Source: Chlorobiota bacterium
GTDB taxonomy: Bacteria; Bacteroidota; Bacteroidia; Bacteroidales; Marinilabiliaceae
NCBI GenBank assembly: GCA_013153405.1
Contig: JAADEM010000020.1
Span: 1 to 64,000, forward strand
Length of the DNA stretch: 64,000 nt
Reading direction: 5' to 3'
Of this stretch, positions 46,143-56,662 are shown piece by piece (positions within the stretch are counted from its first letter, which is position 1; the number at the start of each line of letters is the position of its first letter). The notes below the pieces were generated by a model. It did no database searches. It was given only the letters and a program-made list of their open reading frames with translations, and had not been told where the DNA came from. The translations under genes and the position numbers were made by a program.

Positions 46143-46206
46143 GCAGAAAGTAAAAAGCAGAAATTAGAAAGTATCGTCTTTCACTGAAGATTATTACTTT
46201 CCGCTT
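46141..46206. repeat. Imperfect inverted repeat in the infA-rpmJ gap
   Basis: AAGCAGAAAGTAAAAA (46141-46156) is matched at 14 of 16 positions by the complement of TTATTACTTTCCGCTT (46191-46206). The left arm starts inside the infA stop codon. It could be a transcript-level hairpin or a remnant of a GCAGAAA-type intergenic repeat. Confidence 0.45.
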
Positions 46207-46223
46207 TTAAAACTAATTTAGTT

Positions 46224-46340
46224 ATGAAAGTAAGAGCATCAATTAAGAAGCGCAGCGACGAATGCAAAATTGTAAAACGTAAAGGTCGCTTGTATGTGAT
46301 TAACAAAAAGAATCCAAAGTTTAAACAACGTCAAGGATAA
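46224..46340 (+). CDS. rpmJ: 50S ribosomal protein L36, zinc-free type
   Basis: 38 aa: [20 protein letters not shown] then [18 protein letters not shown]. It lacks the CxxC...C/H zinc set of the usual form; one Cys remains. Together with zinc-free S14 this indicates ribosomes that do not depend on zinc at these sites. It precedes rpsM by 15 bases. Confidence 0.97.
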   Translation: MKVRASIKKRSDECKIVKRKGRLYVINKKNPKFKQRQG

Positions 46341-46355
46341 TAAAATTATAGAATT

Positions 46356-46733
46356 ATGGCTAGAATTGCTGGAGTTGACATACCCTCGAACAAAAGAGGT
46401 GAAATTGCTTTAACATACATTTTTGGTATTGGAAGAAGCAGAGCAAACAAAATCCTTCAGGAAGCTGGTATAGACCGTGATACGAAGGTTAAAGACTGGC
46501 AGGATAAGGATATCACCGCTGTTCGTGAAATAATTTCGAACAACTACAAGATCGAAGGAGAACTTCGTTCAGAGGTGCAACTTAACATCAAGCGATTGAT
46601 GGATATCGGATGTTATCGTGGCATTCGTCATCGTATCGGTTTGCCGGTGCGCGGACAATCAACTAAGAATAATGCCAGAACAAGAAAAGGTAAAAGAAAA
46701 ACCGTTGCAAATAAAAAGAAAGCAACTAAATAA
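46356..46733 (+). CDS. rpsM: 30S ribosomal protein S13
   Basis: 125 aa. [37 protein letters not shown] and the [21 protein letters not shown]-terminal P-site tail identify it. The tail contacts tRNA and forms bridges to the 50S subunit. Confidence 0.98.
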   Translation: MARIAGVDIPSNKRGEIALTYIFGIGRSRANKILQEAGIDRDTKVKDWQDKDITAVREIISNNYKIEGELRSEVQLNIKRLMDIGCYRGIRHRIGLPVRGQSTKNNARTRKGKRKTVANKKKATK

Positions 46734-46744
46734 TATTTAGAACT

Positions 46745-47134
46745 ATGTCAAAAAAGTCGGGATCTCATAAAAAAAGAGTCGTAAAAGTAGAGGCACAGGG
46801 ACAGGCTCATATCCATAGCTCTTTTAACAACATTATTGTTACACTTACAAATTCCAACGGCCAGGTGATCTCTTGGTCAAGTGCCGGTAAAATGGGATTT
46901 AAAGGGTCGAAGAAAAACACTCCTTATGCTGCTCAAATGGCCGCACAGGATTGTGCAAAAGTTGCTTACGACCTTGGTTTGCGTAAAGTTAAAGTGTTTG
47001 TTAAAGGGCCGGGTAACGGACGTGAATCGGCTATCAGAACCATTCACGGTGCAGGAATTGAAGTTACAGAAATAGTAGATGTAACTCCATTGCCACATAA
47101 CGGATGTCGTCCGCCTAAAAGAAGAAGAGTTTAA
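46745..47134 (+). CDS. rpsK: 30S ribosomal protein S11
   Basis: 129 aa platform protein. It has [19 protein letters not shown], the helix [20 protein letters not shown] and the conserved tail [17 protein letters not shown] 140-base gap with a long imperfect hairpin follows before rpsD. Confidence 0.98.
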   Translation: MSKKSGSHKKRVVKVEAQGQAHIHSSFNNIIVTLTNSNGQVISWSSAGKMGFKGSKKNTPYAAQMAAQDCAKVAYDLGLRKVKVFVKGPGNGRESAIRTIHGAGIEVTEIVDVTPLPHNGCRPPKRRRV

Positions 47135-47155
47135 TCACTAGTTGTTAACCATAAG

Positions 47156-47265
47156 TTTTTGGTTTTAAATTTTGAATCATGATTGGTTATAAGATTATTA
47201 ACCTCCTCTCTATAATCAGACGGCTGCCATATTCATCGTTTAAAATCAAAAATTAAAATCAAAAA
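47156..47265 (+). promoter_or_regulatory. Imperfect long hairpin between rpsK and rpsD
   Basis: The T-rich arm from 47156 (TTTTTGGTTTTAAATTTTGA) is matched at most positions by the complement of the A-rich arm 47245-47265 (ending AAAATCAAAAA), enclosing about 65 bases. In this 140-base gap, the longest in the cluster, it might be an S4 control site or simply a degenerate repeat pair. A-T pairing makes the stem weak. Confidence 0.35.
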
Positions 47266-47274
47266 TTTAGAAGA

Positions 47275-47880
47275 ATGGCTAGATATATTGGTCCAAAAAC
47301 AAAAATTGCCCGTAAATTCGGAGAGCCAATTTATGGTCCTGATAAACATTTCGAAAGAAAGAATTATCCTCCGGGACAACACGGAAACAACCGTAGAAGA
47401 AAAACAAGTGAATACGGTGTTCAGTTAAAAGAGAAACAAAAGGCAAAATACACATATGGTATTTTGGAGAAGCAGTTCCGTAATCTTTTCAAGAAAGCTG
47501 CTGCTCACAAAGGTATTACCGGTGAGGTACTGCTTGGTTTGTTAGAGTCACGTCTCGATAACGTGGTTTACCGTCTTGGCATAGCTCCTACAAGAGCTGC
47601 TGCCCGTCAGCTGGTATCACATCGTCATATCCTGGTTGATGGAGAGATCGTAAATATTCCTTCATACCAGATTAAGCCGGGTCAGCTGATTGGCGTAAGA
47701 GAAAAGTCAAAGTCTCTTGAAGTAATTGCTGATTCGCTTGCTAACAGCAAGGTTCATCAGTACTCTTGGCTGGAATGGGACAGGGATACTTATACAGGTA
47801 AATTCCTTAACATACCTGAAAGGTCTGATATTCCTGAAAATATCAAAGAACAATTGATCGTTGAATTGTATTCTAAATAA
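47275..47880 (+). CDS. rpsD: 30S ribosomal protein S4
   Basis: 201 aa primary 16S rRNA-binding protein. [20 protein letters not shown] opens it. It has [20 protein letters not shown] and the S4 domain [20 protein letters not shown] then [20 protein letters not shown]. No N-terminal zinc cysteines. In E. coli S4 represses the alpha operon. Confidence 0.98.
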   Translation: MARYIGPKTKIARKFGEPIYGPDKHFERKNYPPGQHGNNRRRKTSEYGVQLKEKQKAKYTYGILEKQFRNLFKKAAAHKGITGEVLLGLLESRLDNVVYRLGIAPTRAAARQLVSHRHILVDGEIVNIPSYQIKPGQLIGVREKSKSLEVIADSLANSKVHQYSWLEWDRDTYTGKFLNIPERSDIPENIKEQLIVELYSK

Positions 47881-47889
47881 TCTATTCTT

Positions 47890-48882
47890 ATGGCAATATT
47901 AGCATTCCAAAAACCCGAAAAAGTAATTATGCTGGAAGCCGACGATAAATTCGGCCGCTTTGAATTTCGTCCGCTTGAACCAGGTTACGGTATTACCGTT
48001 GGAAATGCCTTAAGAAGGATTTTATTATCCTCACTTGAAGGGTATGCAATAACTACCGTAAAGTTTGAGGGTGTAGATCATGAGTTCTCTACTATTACTG
48101 GTGTGATTGATGATGTTACAAATATCATACTTAACCTGAAACAGGTACGCTTTAAACGTACTACTGAAGATGTGGACAGTGAGAAAGTTACTGTTAATAT
48201 CTCAGGACAGGAAACAGTTACTGCTGGCGATCTTAATCAGTTCATGAACGGATTTGAAGTTCTGAATCCGGAATTGGTTATAGCCAGAATGAATCCTGAG
48301 GTTGAGTTTCAGATGACCCTTACGATTAATAAAGGTCGTGGTTATGTACCGTCTGAAGAAAATAAATCTGCAGATCAGGAGTTTGGCGTGATTGCTATTG
48401 ACTCTATCTTCACCCCAATAATTAAGGTGAAGTATTCGGTTGAGAATTATAGGGTTGAGCAAAAAACAGACTACGAAAAGCTTGTTTTCGAGATCACAAC
48501 TGATGGTTCTATCCATCCGAAAGATGCACTTAAGGAATCTGCAAAAATCCTCATTTACCATTTCATGTTGTTTTCAGATGAGAAGATCACTCTTGATTCT
48601 GACAGCGATACTGGTAACGAGGAATTTGATGAAGAAGTACTTCATATGCGTCAGATTCTTAAAACTAAACTGGTCGATATGGACCTATCGGTTCGTGCCC
48701 TTAACTGTTTGAAAGCTGCTGATGTGGATACACTTGGTGAGCTTGTACAGTATAATCGCAACGACCTGCTTAAATTCCGTAACTTCGGTAAGAAATCTCT
48801 TACTGAGCTCGATGACTTGCTTGAAGGTATGGGGCTTACATTCGGTATGGATACTTCAAAGTATAAATTAGATAAGGAATAA
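47890..48882 (+). CDS. rpoA: RNA polymerase subunit alpha
   Basis: 330 aa. The N-terminal dimerisation domain (residues 1-230) carries [20 protein letters not shown] and [19 protein letters not shown]. An acidic linker ([13 protein letters not shown]) leads to the C-terminal DNA- and activator-binding domain ([40 protein letters not shown]). It lies between rpsD and rplQ as in most bacteria. Confidence 0.98.
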   Translation: MAILAFQKPEKVIMLEADDKFGRFEFRPLEPGYGITVGNALRRILLSSLEGYAITTVKFEGVDHEFSTITGVIDDVTNIILNLKQVRFKRTTEDVDSEKVTVNISGQETVTAGDLNQFMNGFEVLNPELVIARMNPEVEFQMTLTINKGRGYVPSEENKSADQEFGVIAIDSIFTPIIKVKYSVENYRVEQKTDYEKLVFEITTDGSIHPKDALKESAKILIYHFMLFSDEKITLDSDSDTGNEEFDEEVLHMRQILKTKLVDMDLSVRALNCLKAADVDTLGELVQYNRNDLLKFRNFGKKSLTELDDLLEGMGLTFGMDTSKYKLDKE

Positions 48883-48887
48883 TAGCG

Positions 48888-49526
48888 ATGAGACATAGAA
48901 AGAAATTTAATCATTTAGGAAGAACTGCTTCACACCGGAAAGCAATGCTTGCAAATATGGCAAGCTCTCTTCTGGTTCACAAGAGAATAAAGACCACCGT
49001 AGCAAAAGCAAAAGCTCTGCGTATGTACGTTGAGCCGTTGATTACAAAAACAAAAGGTCTTAGTACTGTTGGTGAGAAAACTCATGCACAACGTGTGGTT
49101 TTCAGTTATCTGAAAGATAAAGAAGCTGTAAAAGAGCTTTTTACAGAGATAGCTCCAAAGATTGCTGACCGTCCTGGAGGTTATACGCGTATTCTTAAGC
49201 TTGGAAACCGTCTTGGCGATAATGCAGAAATGTGTTATATCGAGCTTGTTGATTACAATGAGAATATGCTTAAGACACCTAAGGCTGAAGCTGGTAAGAA
49301 AAAGAGAAGCCGTCGTGGTGGTAAGAAGAAGACTGCTGATGTGGCTGCAACTCCTGCAGCCGAAACTACAGCTGATGCTTCTGCTGAAACTACTGTAGCC
49401 GCTCCTGCTGAAGAAGTAAAGGAAGCTGTTAAAGAGGAAAAAGCAGAACCTGCAGTTGAAAATAAAGCAGAAGAATCGAAAGAGGAAAATAAAGAGGAAG
49501 ATAAAAAGACTGACTCCAAGGAGTAA
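48888..49526 (+). CDS. rplQ: 50S ribosomal protein L17 with long C-terminal extension
   Basis: 212 aa, against about 120-130 in E. coli. Residues 1-125 are ordinary L17 ([39 protein letters not shown]). Residues about 135-150 are basic ([13 protein letters not shown]), and the last 60 are Ala/Glu/Lys/Thr repeats ([38 protein letters not shown]). The tail is expected to be disordered on the ribosome surface. It is the last gene of the cluster and is followed by a terminator. Confidence 0.97.
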   Translation: MRHRKKFNHLGRTASHRKAMLANMASSLLVHKRIKTTVAKAKALRMYVEPLITKTKGLSTVGEKTHAQRVVFSYLKDKEAVKELFTEIAPKIADRPGGYTRILKLGNRLGDNAEMCYIELVDYNENMLKTPKAEAGKKKRSRRGGKKKTADVAATPAAETTADASAETTVAAPAEEVKEAVKEEKAEPAVENKAEESKEENKEEDKKTDSKE

Positions 49527-49588
49527 GGTCTGAAGAAAAGGGAGAAGGGATGTTTATCTTTTCTTCCTTTCTCTACATAATGAGAGGG

Positions 49589-49621
49589 GGATATTGCCAA
49601 AAGGCCGTATCCTTTTTTTTT
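49589..49621 (+). terminator. Terminator of the ribosomal supercluster
   Basis: GGATATTGCC (49589-49598) pairs with GGCCGTATCC (49603-49612), with one mismatch and an AAAA loop, then nine T. Confidence 0.85.
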
Positions 49622-49652
49622 GAAATAATTGTTACACTTAAAAATAGAATAA

Positions 49653-50963
<1,311 letters not shown>

Positions 50964-50984
50964 TAAAATCTGTTAATTTCAGTT

Positions 50985-51014
50985 AAAAGGCGGAACATAA
51001 GTTCCGCCTTTTTT
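50985..51014 (+). terminator. Terminator of eno
   Basis: AAAAGGCGGAAC (50985-50996) pairs perfectly with GTTCCGCCTTTT (51001-51012) around ATAA; the T-run continues. Confidence 0.92.
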
Positions 51015-51081
51015 TGTCTGTCTTGAATTTTATTATTGTTTGAAATTCATAACAATAAGTGTAGATATATAGATATAAGTA

Positions 51082-51137
51082 TACATTTGCACATACCAAT
51101 ATATACTCTATTGTGTGAAAAATATTTTGTATCTTTA
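51082..51137 (+). promoter_or_regulatory. Two -7 boxes before citrate synthase
   Basis: TACATTTG (51082-51089) followed by CA is a full TAnnTTTG match; TATCTTTA (51130-51137) matches at all but the last base and is nearer the ATG, with TTG at 51111-51113 sixteen bases upstream. Either or both may drive the gene. Confidence 0.45.
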
Positions 51138-51172
51138 GAGGCAATGTTAATGCATAATTAAACGCTTAAATT

Positions 51173-52483
51173 ATGGACCATATAAAACAAAAAATTATTG
51201 AAGTAGGTCTTCCTAATGCGAAGATCGTAAAGCAACTTGCTAAAGAGCATGGAGATGTTGTGACACAAGAGGTGACTTTGGGGCAGATACTGACAGGAAT
51301 GAAAGGAGTGGTATCGTTGTTGACCTGTACCTCAAAACTTGATCCGGTTGAAGGAATCCGATTCAGAGGATATTCAATACCTGAATTGCAGGACTTGTTA
51401 CCTAAGGCACATGAGGGAGGACAACCTTTACCAGAAGGAGTTTTCTATCTGATGCTGACAGGAGAACTGCCATCTAAGGAAGATGTTAGTTATATCAGTG
51501 AGCAATGGGCAACACGTGCACGAGGTATACCTTCTCATGTGTTTGATGTAATAAATGCATTGCCGAAAGATGCTCACCCGATGATTCAGTTTAACAGTGC
51601 TATTCTTGCAATGTCAACAGAATCAAAATTCCGTAAGGCATATCTGACCGGCATGGATAAAAAGGACTACTGGGATCCGACTTATGAAGGAGTGATGGAT
51701 CTTTTGAGTCGTTTGCCAATTATTGCAGCTTATATTTATCGTCGTGTATTTCATGATGGTAAATATATAGATCCGGATCCATCACTTGACTGGGCAGGTA
51801 ACCTTGCTCATATGATGGGATTTGAAGATCCTGTAGTAAAAGACCTGATGCGTATGTATATGGTAATACACTCAGACCATGAAGGTGGTAATGTATCAGC
51901 TCATACTACACACCTTGTAGGTTCTGCTCTTTCTAATCCGTACTATGCATTTTCTGCAGGTATGAATGGTTTGGCCGGTCCTCTTCACGGTATGGCTAAT
52001 CAGGAAGTTATGCACTGGATAAACAAAATGAAGAGAGATATTGGTGTTGAAATACCTACTAAAGAGCAAATTGCAGATTATGCAAAGCAGACACTCGCTA
52101 ACGGACAGGTCATACCCGGATATGGACACGCTGTATTGCGTAAGACTGACCCTCGTTTCAGTGTGCAGCTTGAGTTTGCAGAAAAGCACGCTCCCGAAGC
52201 TCCTTATATTCAGATTGCTCGTAACATTTATGATGTTGTACCTGATATTCTTGCTGCAACAGGTAAGGTTAAGAATCCATGGCCTAATGTTGATGCTATT
52301 TCAGGATCGTTACTTACCACATTCGGAATTAAGGAATTCCAGATATATACTGTTCTATTTGGTGTTTCAAGGGCTCTCGGAGTTCTTACTCAGCTTGTTT
52401 GGGACAGACTTTACGGACTTCCTATTGAGAGACCGAAATCTCAAGACCTTGCATGGTTTAAAGAGAAAGCAGGAATTAAGTAA
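51173..52483 (+). CDS. gltA: Citrate synthase, eukaryote/mitochondrial type
   Basis: 436 aa enzyme joining oxaloacetate and acetyl-CoA at the TCA cycle entry. The catalytic triad His272 (AGPLHGMANQEV), His319 (VIPGYGHAVLRKTDP) and Asp374 (NPWPNVDAISG) sits almost exactly at the numbering of the animal mitochondrial enzyme. Long blocks read like that enzyme: IHSDHEGGNVSAHT, LVGSALS, YTVLFGVSRALGVL and the end LPIERPKS. This differs from the hexameric type II enzyme of E. coli, whose allosteric NADH site would not be expected here. It is monocistronic with its own terminator. Confidence 0.95.
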   Translation: MDHIKQKIIEVGLPNAKIVKQLAKEHGDVVTQEVTLGQILTGMKGVVSLLTCTSKLDPVEGIRFRGYSIPELQDLLPKAHEGGQPLPEGVFYLMLTGELPSKEDVSYISEQWATRARGIPSHVFDVINALPKDAHPMIQFNSAILAMSTESKFRKAYLTGMDKKDYWDPTYEGVMDLLSRLPIIAAYIYRRVFHDGKYIDPDPSLDWAGNLAHMMGFEDPVVKDLMRMYMVIHSDHEGGNVSAHTTHLVGSALSNPYYAFSAGMNGLAGPLHGMANQEVMHWINKMKRDIGVEIPTKEQIADYAKQTLANGQVIPGYGHAVLRKTDPRFSVQLEFAEKHAPEAPYIQIARNIYDVVPDILAATGKVKNPWPNVDAISGSLLTTFGIKEFQIYTVLFGVSRALGVLTQLVWDRLYGLPIERPKSQDLAWFKEKAGIK

Positions 52484-52504
52484 AATAACTGCAAAAAAGA
52501 CACG

Positions 52505-52532
52505 GGCCGGTAAAACTTTTACCGGCCTTTTT
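52505..52532 (+). terminator. Terminator of citrate synthase gene
   Basis: GGCCGGTAAAA (52505-52515) and TTTTACCGGCC (52517-52527) form a perfect inverted repeat, then TTTTT. Confidence 0.92.
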
Positions 52533-52705
52533 CGTATTAAAAGAGTTGTGCTATTTGTTTATGTAAAAACTGGCATTTAGGATAATATATTTTAATATGA
52601 AATGGTGATTTTTATGGACGATAAGTTACCTTGTTAAAAGTATAATGATAACGGTAAGATTGCTTTTTTTTACTAATTTAGCATCATTCAGAACAGTATA
52701 ATTAT

Positions 52706-55700
52706 ATGCTTGTGTTAATTAAAGGGGAAATAAATAGAAATGTTTTCAGGTTCTTTCTAATGATAGTTGCATTAGTTTCTACCGTTACTATTTATGCTGA
52801 CAATATTGTTCCCCGCATAACACAACTTTCTGTCAATGACGGATTGTCAAACAGTCGTGTTACACTTCTTTATCAGGATAGCCGTGGCTTTTTGTGGATA
52901 GGTACCAGAGATGGATTTAACAGGTACGACGGGTATAAATTTATCGAGTACAAACATAATCCTCATGATTCATTGTCGATAGCTGGTAATGTAATTCAGT
53001 CGGTTATAGAAACGAATGATGGTAATTTGTGGATAGGAACAAAAGATAACGGAATATCGGTATGGGATCGTAAGACTGATAAATTCTATAATCTGAATAA
53101 TCTGCTTCCTGAGGACATGAAAATGTCAGAGTCCGACATTCTTGGTATTACCAAAGAAAAAGATAATGTATGGGTACTAACTCCGAATTTCTTGATAAAA
53201 GTAAAACAGGACTTCTCATTCCTGAAGGAATTTACTCATTATAATAATGTGTTTAAAACTGAGAATTTTAGTTCTTATCCTCTGAAAATCAGGAATGATA
53301 AAATATGGATGGGGACTAAAGACGGATTGTTAACCTTTGATACTTTAACTGAAAAATTTTCAAGGTTTGATATTGGGGGTGTTTTTATTTCTGACGATAT
53401 AAGTGACCTGATATTCTTGAATGATTCTATTATTGCAGTCAGTTCAGACAGTGGGCTGAAAAAATTAAATATAAAATCCCGCGATTTTTCGATAATATGG
53501 GCAGATGATTCACCTATGGGATATGTTCCTGTCAATTGTCTTGCGAAGAGTAAGAATGATGTGTTATGGATTGGTACACACAGAGGAGTTGAAAGAGCAA
53601 AACCTCCATATTCTTCACATTCTGTTTTCGGTAAAGATAAAAAGTGGGGAGATAAATTAAGAAACGTACAAATAGCTTCTCTGCTGTTTGATAAAAGTGG
53701 AATTCTTTGGGTTGGCACCAAAAACCGTGGGGTTTTTAAAGTTGTATTGTCAGAGCCAAAATTCAAGTCTCTGTCAAAAGACTCGGATTTACCGTTCAGT
53801 CTGGATTCATACAATTTTACAGCAGTAATAACAGATAAAGAAGGAGATTTGTGGCTCGGTACCGAGGATAACGGATTGTATATGGTAAATAAGGATTTTT
53901 CATATTCGAAGCATTTTGCTGTAAACCGTAATCTAGAGTACAGTTTTGAAGATAAGGTGTGTGCATTGATGGAGAACGGTGGAGAGATATGGATTGGCAC
54001 ACCTTCAGGGATATTTATTCTTAATAAATCCACGTGGTTAATCAGAGAGTTTGATTATGGAGGAAGCCCTGAATTTGCAAATCTGTTACGCCATAACAGA
54101 ATTAATGATATGCTTAAAGACCGTTTAGGGGATATCTGGATTGCAACCAATTTTGGTTTGTATAAATATGATGGTGAAAAGATAGTTAGTTATTTTGAAG
54201 ATCCGGATGGATATTCGGCAACTAACTCAATATGCAGTGATGTGGTAAATGCATTATATGAAGATAAACAGGGGTGGATATGGATAGGTACAAAAAAGGG
54301 AGTCAATTATTTAAGAAGGGCAGGTGAGGATTTTCAGAGAATATGTAATTGGGAGCAAGGAAGTAACGAACTCAGTGACCCTGATGTAACATCATTTGGA
54401 GAAAGTAAGAATAATATAATATGGATAGGAACCCGGTCGGGCTTGTCTTTTTATGATAAATCAAAACTGAAATCAAGTATTTATTCCAGCAATAATGATA
54501 ACCTGGCACAAACAATGGTTTGCAGTATCCTGATTGATGGATACGATAGGTTATGGATGGGTACGAATAAAGGCATTTATTATATTAATGCTGATAATAA
54601 AATATTTTATTTTACACAGGAAGACGGACTTCCCGGATATTCATTTAACGTGAGAGCCGCTTTCAGAAATAAAAGTAATCTTTATTTTGGCGGAATAATG
54701 GGGCTTGCTTTTCTCAATACCGATTCATTAAAGGAAAATGTAGTTGTTCCGAACGTGGTAATTACCGATGTGGAAGTATTACATAAGGGAAAAGTTATAA
54801 TCAGATATCCCGGTGAAGTGTCTGAAATAAAATTCAAATACAAAAAGAATTCTTTAATAAAGGTTGATTTTGCAGCATTGGAGTTTACTCAGCCAAAGCA
54901 TAACTGGTATAAGATAAAACTTGAGAATTTTGATGATGACTGGAGACAGGAAACTCATAAAAACAGTGTAAGTTTCTCGAACCTTTCTCCTGGTGTTTAT
55001 CATCTTAAAATACTGGGCGCCAATAATGATTTTGTATGGAATAATGATCCTGCCGAGCTTACAATTTATGTAAGACCTCCATTGTGGATGTCAGGCTTTG
55101 CATATCTGTTTTATATTCTGTTTGGTGTATTTATTATTCAGCTGATAATAAACTTTAGTGTCAGAAAGTACAGGGTAGAGAATAAAAGACTGCGCGAAGA
55201 GGCGGAAAATAAACATAAGATAGAAGAGCAAAAAGAGACTCTTACCAAGATAAACCGGAGTCTTACAGATAGCATCAGTTATGCCAAAAGGATTCAGGAA
55301 GCTATAATTCCTTCTGAGCAGGTATTCAGAAAGATTATTCCCGAAGCATTTGTTTATTATGGGCCAAAAGATATTGTGAGTGGAGATTTTTACTGGGCTT
55401 ACGAAAAAAATGATAAAATATTTGTAGCGGCGATTGACTGTACAGGGCATGGAGTTCCGGGGGCTTTTATGTCAATGGTGGGGCATGGTATGTTAAGAAA
55501 TATTGTTGAAATCAGGGGAATAGAATGTCCGGCAGATGTCCTTAATTACATGAATGAGGAAGTTATAAGTATTTTTAAAAAGAACAGCACCTCAAAGAAT
55601 GACGGTTCAGTATTTGAAGTGAATGACGGAATGGATATGGTTCTTTGCGTAATAGATAAAAAGACTAAAGAGATGGAGTTTGCAGGTGCCATAAATCCTA

Positions 55701-56041
55701 TTTATATAATAAGGGATAATGAAATTCTGACATTTAAAGGAGACAGGTTCCCTGTAGGGCATAACAGTGAAAAAAGATTCCATAAAGAAGTTATTAAACT
55801 TATGGACGGGGATATGATTTATTTGTTTTCTGATGGTTATGCTGACCAGTTTGGTGGGCCCGAGAATAAAAAATTCAAATACCGCAGATTCAGACATCTT
55901 CTTCTTAATATTCATAAACTTCCGGCTCAGGACCAGAAAGCTATCTTACATCAGAAGATGGAAGAGTGGATGGGATATAGCGGTAAAAAACAGGAACAGA
56001 TAGACGATATTCTTATTATCGGGATTAAGCCTTTCGTGTAA
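52706..56041 (+). CDS. Two-component-type propeller sensor with SpoIIE phosphatase output
   Basis: 1111 residues. A signal peptide (about 15-32, ending TIYAD) is followed by many Reg_prop propeller repeats with the WIGT signature (FLWIGTRDGFNRYDGYKF, NLWIGTKDNGISVWDR, IWIGTKKGVNYLRR and others) over residues about 33-690. A Y_Y_Y-like domain (about 730-790: LIKVDFAALEF, KLENFDDDWRQ) and one membrane helix (about 797-815) follow, then a coiled coil and a PP2C/SpoIIE domain (about 860-1111: IVSGDFYWAYEKND, AIDCTGHGVPGAFMS, YLFSDGYADQFGG, IDDILIIG). In classical hybrid systems the same sensor ends in a histidine kinase; here the output is a serine phosphatase. No STAS partner is adjacent. Confidence 0.9.
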   Translation: MLVLIKGEINRNVFRFFLMIVALVSTVTIYADNIVPRITQLSVNDGLSNSRVTLLYQDSRGFLWIGTRDGFNRYDGYKFIEYKHNPHDSLSIAGNVIQSVIETNDGNLWIGTKDNGISVWDRKTDKFYNLNNLLPEDMKMSESDILGITKEKDNVWVLTPNFLIKVKQDFSFLKEFTHYNNVFKTENFSSYPLKIRNDKIWMGTKDGLLTFDTLTEKFSRFDIGGVFISDDISDLIFLNDSIIAVSSDSGLKKLNIKSRDFSIIWADDSPMGYVPVNCLAKSKNDVLWIGTHRGVERAKPPYSSHSVFGKDKKWGDKLRNVQIASLLFDKSGILWVGTKNRGVFKVVLSEPKFKSLSKDSDLPFSLDSYNFTAVITDKEGDLWLGTEDNGLYMVNKDFSYSKHFAVNRNLEYSFEDKVCALMENGGEIWIGTPSGIFILNKSTWLIREFDYGGSPEFANLLRHNRINDMLKDRLGDIWIATNFGLYKYDGEKIVSYFEDPDGYSATNSICSDVVNALYEDKQGWIWIGTKKGVNYLRRAGEDFQRICNWEQGSNELSDPDVTSFGESKNNIIWIGTRSGLSFYDKSKLKSSIYSSNNDNLAQTMVCSILIDGYDRLWMGTNKGIYYINADNKIFYFTQEDGLPGYSFNVRAAFRNKSNLYFGGIMGLAFLNTDSLKENVVVPNVVITDVEVLHKGKVIIRYPGEVSEIKFKYKKNSLIKVDFAALEFTQPKHNWYKIKLENFDDDWRQETHKNSVSFSNLSPGVYHLKILGANNDFVWNNDPAELTIYVRPPLWMSGFAYLFYILFGVFIIQLIINFSVRKYRVENKRLREEAENKHKIEEQKETLTKINRSLTDSISYAKRIQEAIIPSEQVFRKIIPEAFVYYGPKDIVSGDFYWAYEKNDKIFVAAIDCTGHGVPGAFMSMVGHGMLRNIVEIRGIECPADVLNYMNEEVISIFKKNSTSKNDGSVFEVNDGMDMVLCVIDKKTKEMEFAGAINPIYIIRDNEILTFKGDRFPVGHNSEKRFHKEVIKLMDGDMIYLFSDGYADQFGGPENKKFKYRRFRHLLLNIHKLPAQDQKAILHQKMEEWMGYSGKKQEQIDDILIIGIKPFV

Positions 56042-56662
56042 GTATTATCTGTAATAAATTCAGGGCCGGGAATATAATCTTCTTGTATTTATATAGTTAG
56101 TTTTACTCAATTGTTCAGGAATTCACCCAAATTTTTGAGGCATGGGGATGTTCAAAAGTATAAACCCGACGTTATTGCGAGGAGGAATGACGAGGCAAAC
56201 TACAGTGATTCATCATAAAAGCTCTATGGGATTCCTTCACTCTGTTCGGAATGACGACTTTTTGGACATCCTCCGCGATGAGTGTTATGTCTGGAGAATC
56301 CGCTCGTACAGGCAGGCGATCTCAACCATTTTTAGATTGTTTCATCCGTCTGCCGACGGATTCGCAATGACGCATTAAGACAATAGAATACTAACTTTAT
56401 TAAACAGTTCCGTCATTGGTAGGCTTTGGCATAGGATGGGAATCTTGTGAGGTTTTTTATGCTGATATACAGCGGATTGCCAAACCAGACGACTGTCTGG
56501 ATGGATTCTTAAGGCAAGCTTTATTTATGAAATAATTGGAATAAGCAGTTTCTCCTCGCAATGAAGCTTGTTTTCATTTTCCGGACATAACAAGATGTAC
56601 ATTGTTTGTTATCAGTTGTTTATTTTAGTACTAAGCCTGTTGTCTGAGATTGATGTTGTTTT
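56042..56662. repeat. Convergent intergenic repeat island
   Basis: 621 bases between convergent genes. GGATGTTCAAAAGT (56146-56159) and ACTTTTTGGACATCC (56257-56271) are inverted ends of a unit of about 125 bases. CGTTATTGCGAG (56170-56181) recurs inverted as TTCGCAATGACG (56361-56372), and TTATTGCGAGGAGG (56172-56185) recurs inverted as TCTCCTCGCAATGA (56551-56564). Small perfect hairpins lie at 56345-56360 (TCCGTC/GACGGA) and 56485-56500 (CCAGAC/GTCTGG). The open frame 56142-56378 runs through these repeats and looks spurious. This resembles REP/MITE-type dispersed repeats. Confidence 0.6.

Noticed and set aside
52041-52580. 179-codon frame overlapping citrate synthase
   Set aside because: It is a shifted frame of gltA rich in Leu and Ser, and crosses the gltA terminator.
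53275-54033. 252-codon antisense frame inside the propeller sensor
   Set aside because: It mirrors the WIGT repeats on the other strand and has no recognisable features.
56142-56378. 78-codon open frame in the intergenic repeat island
   Set aside because: It runs through inverted-repeat arms and hairpins, has no signal or domain, and its composition follows the repeats rather than a gene.
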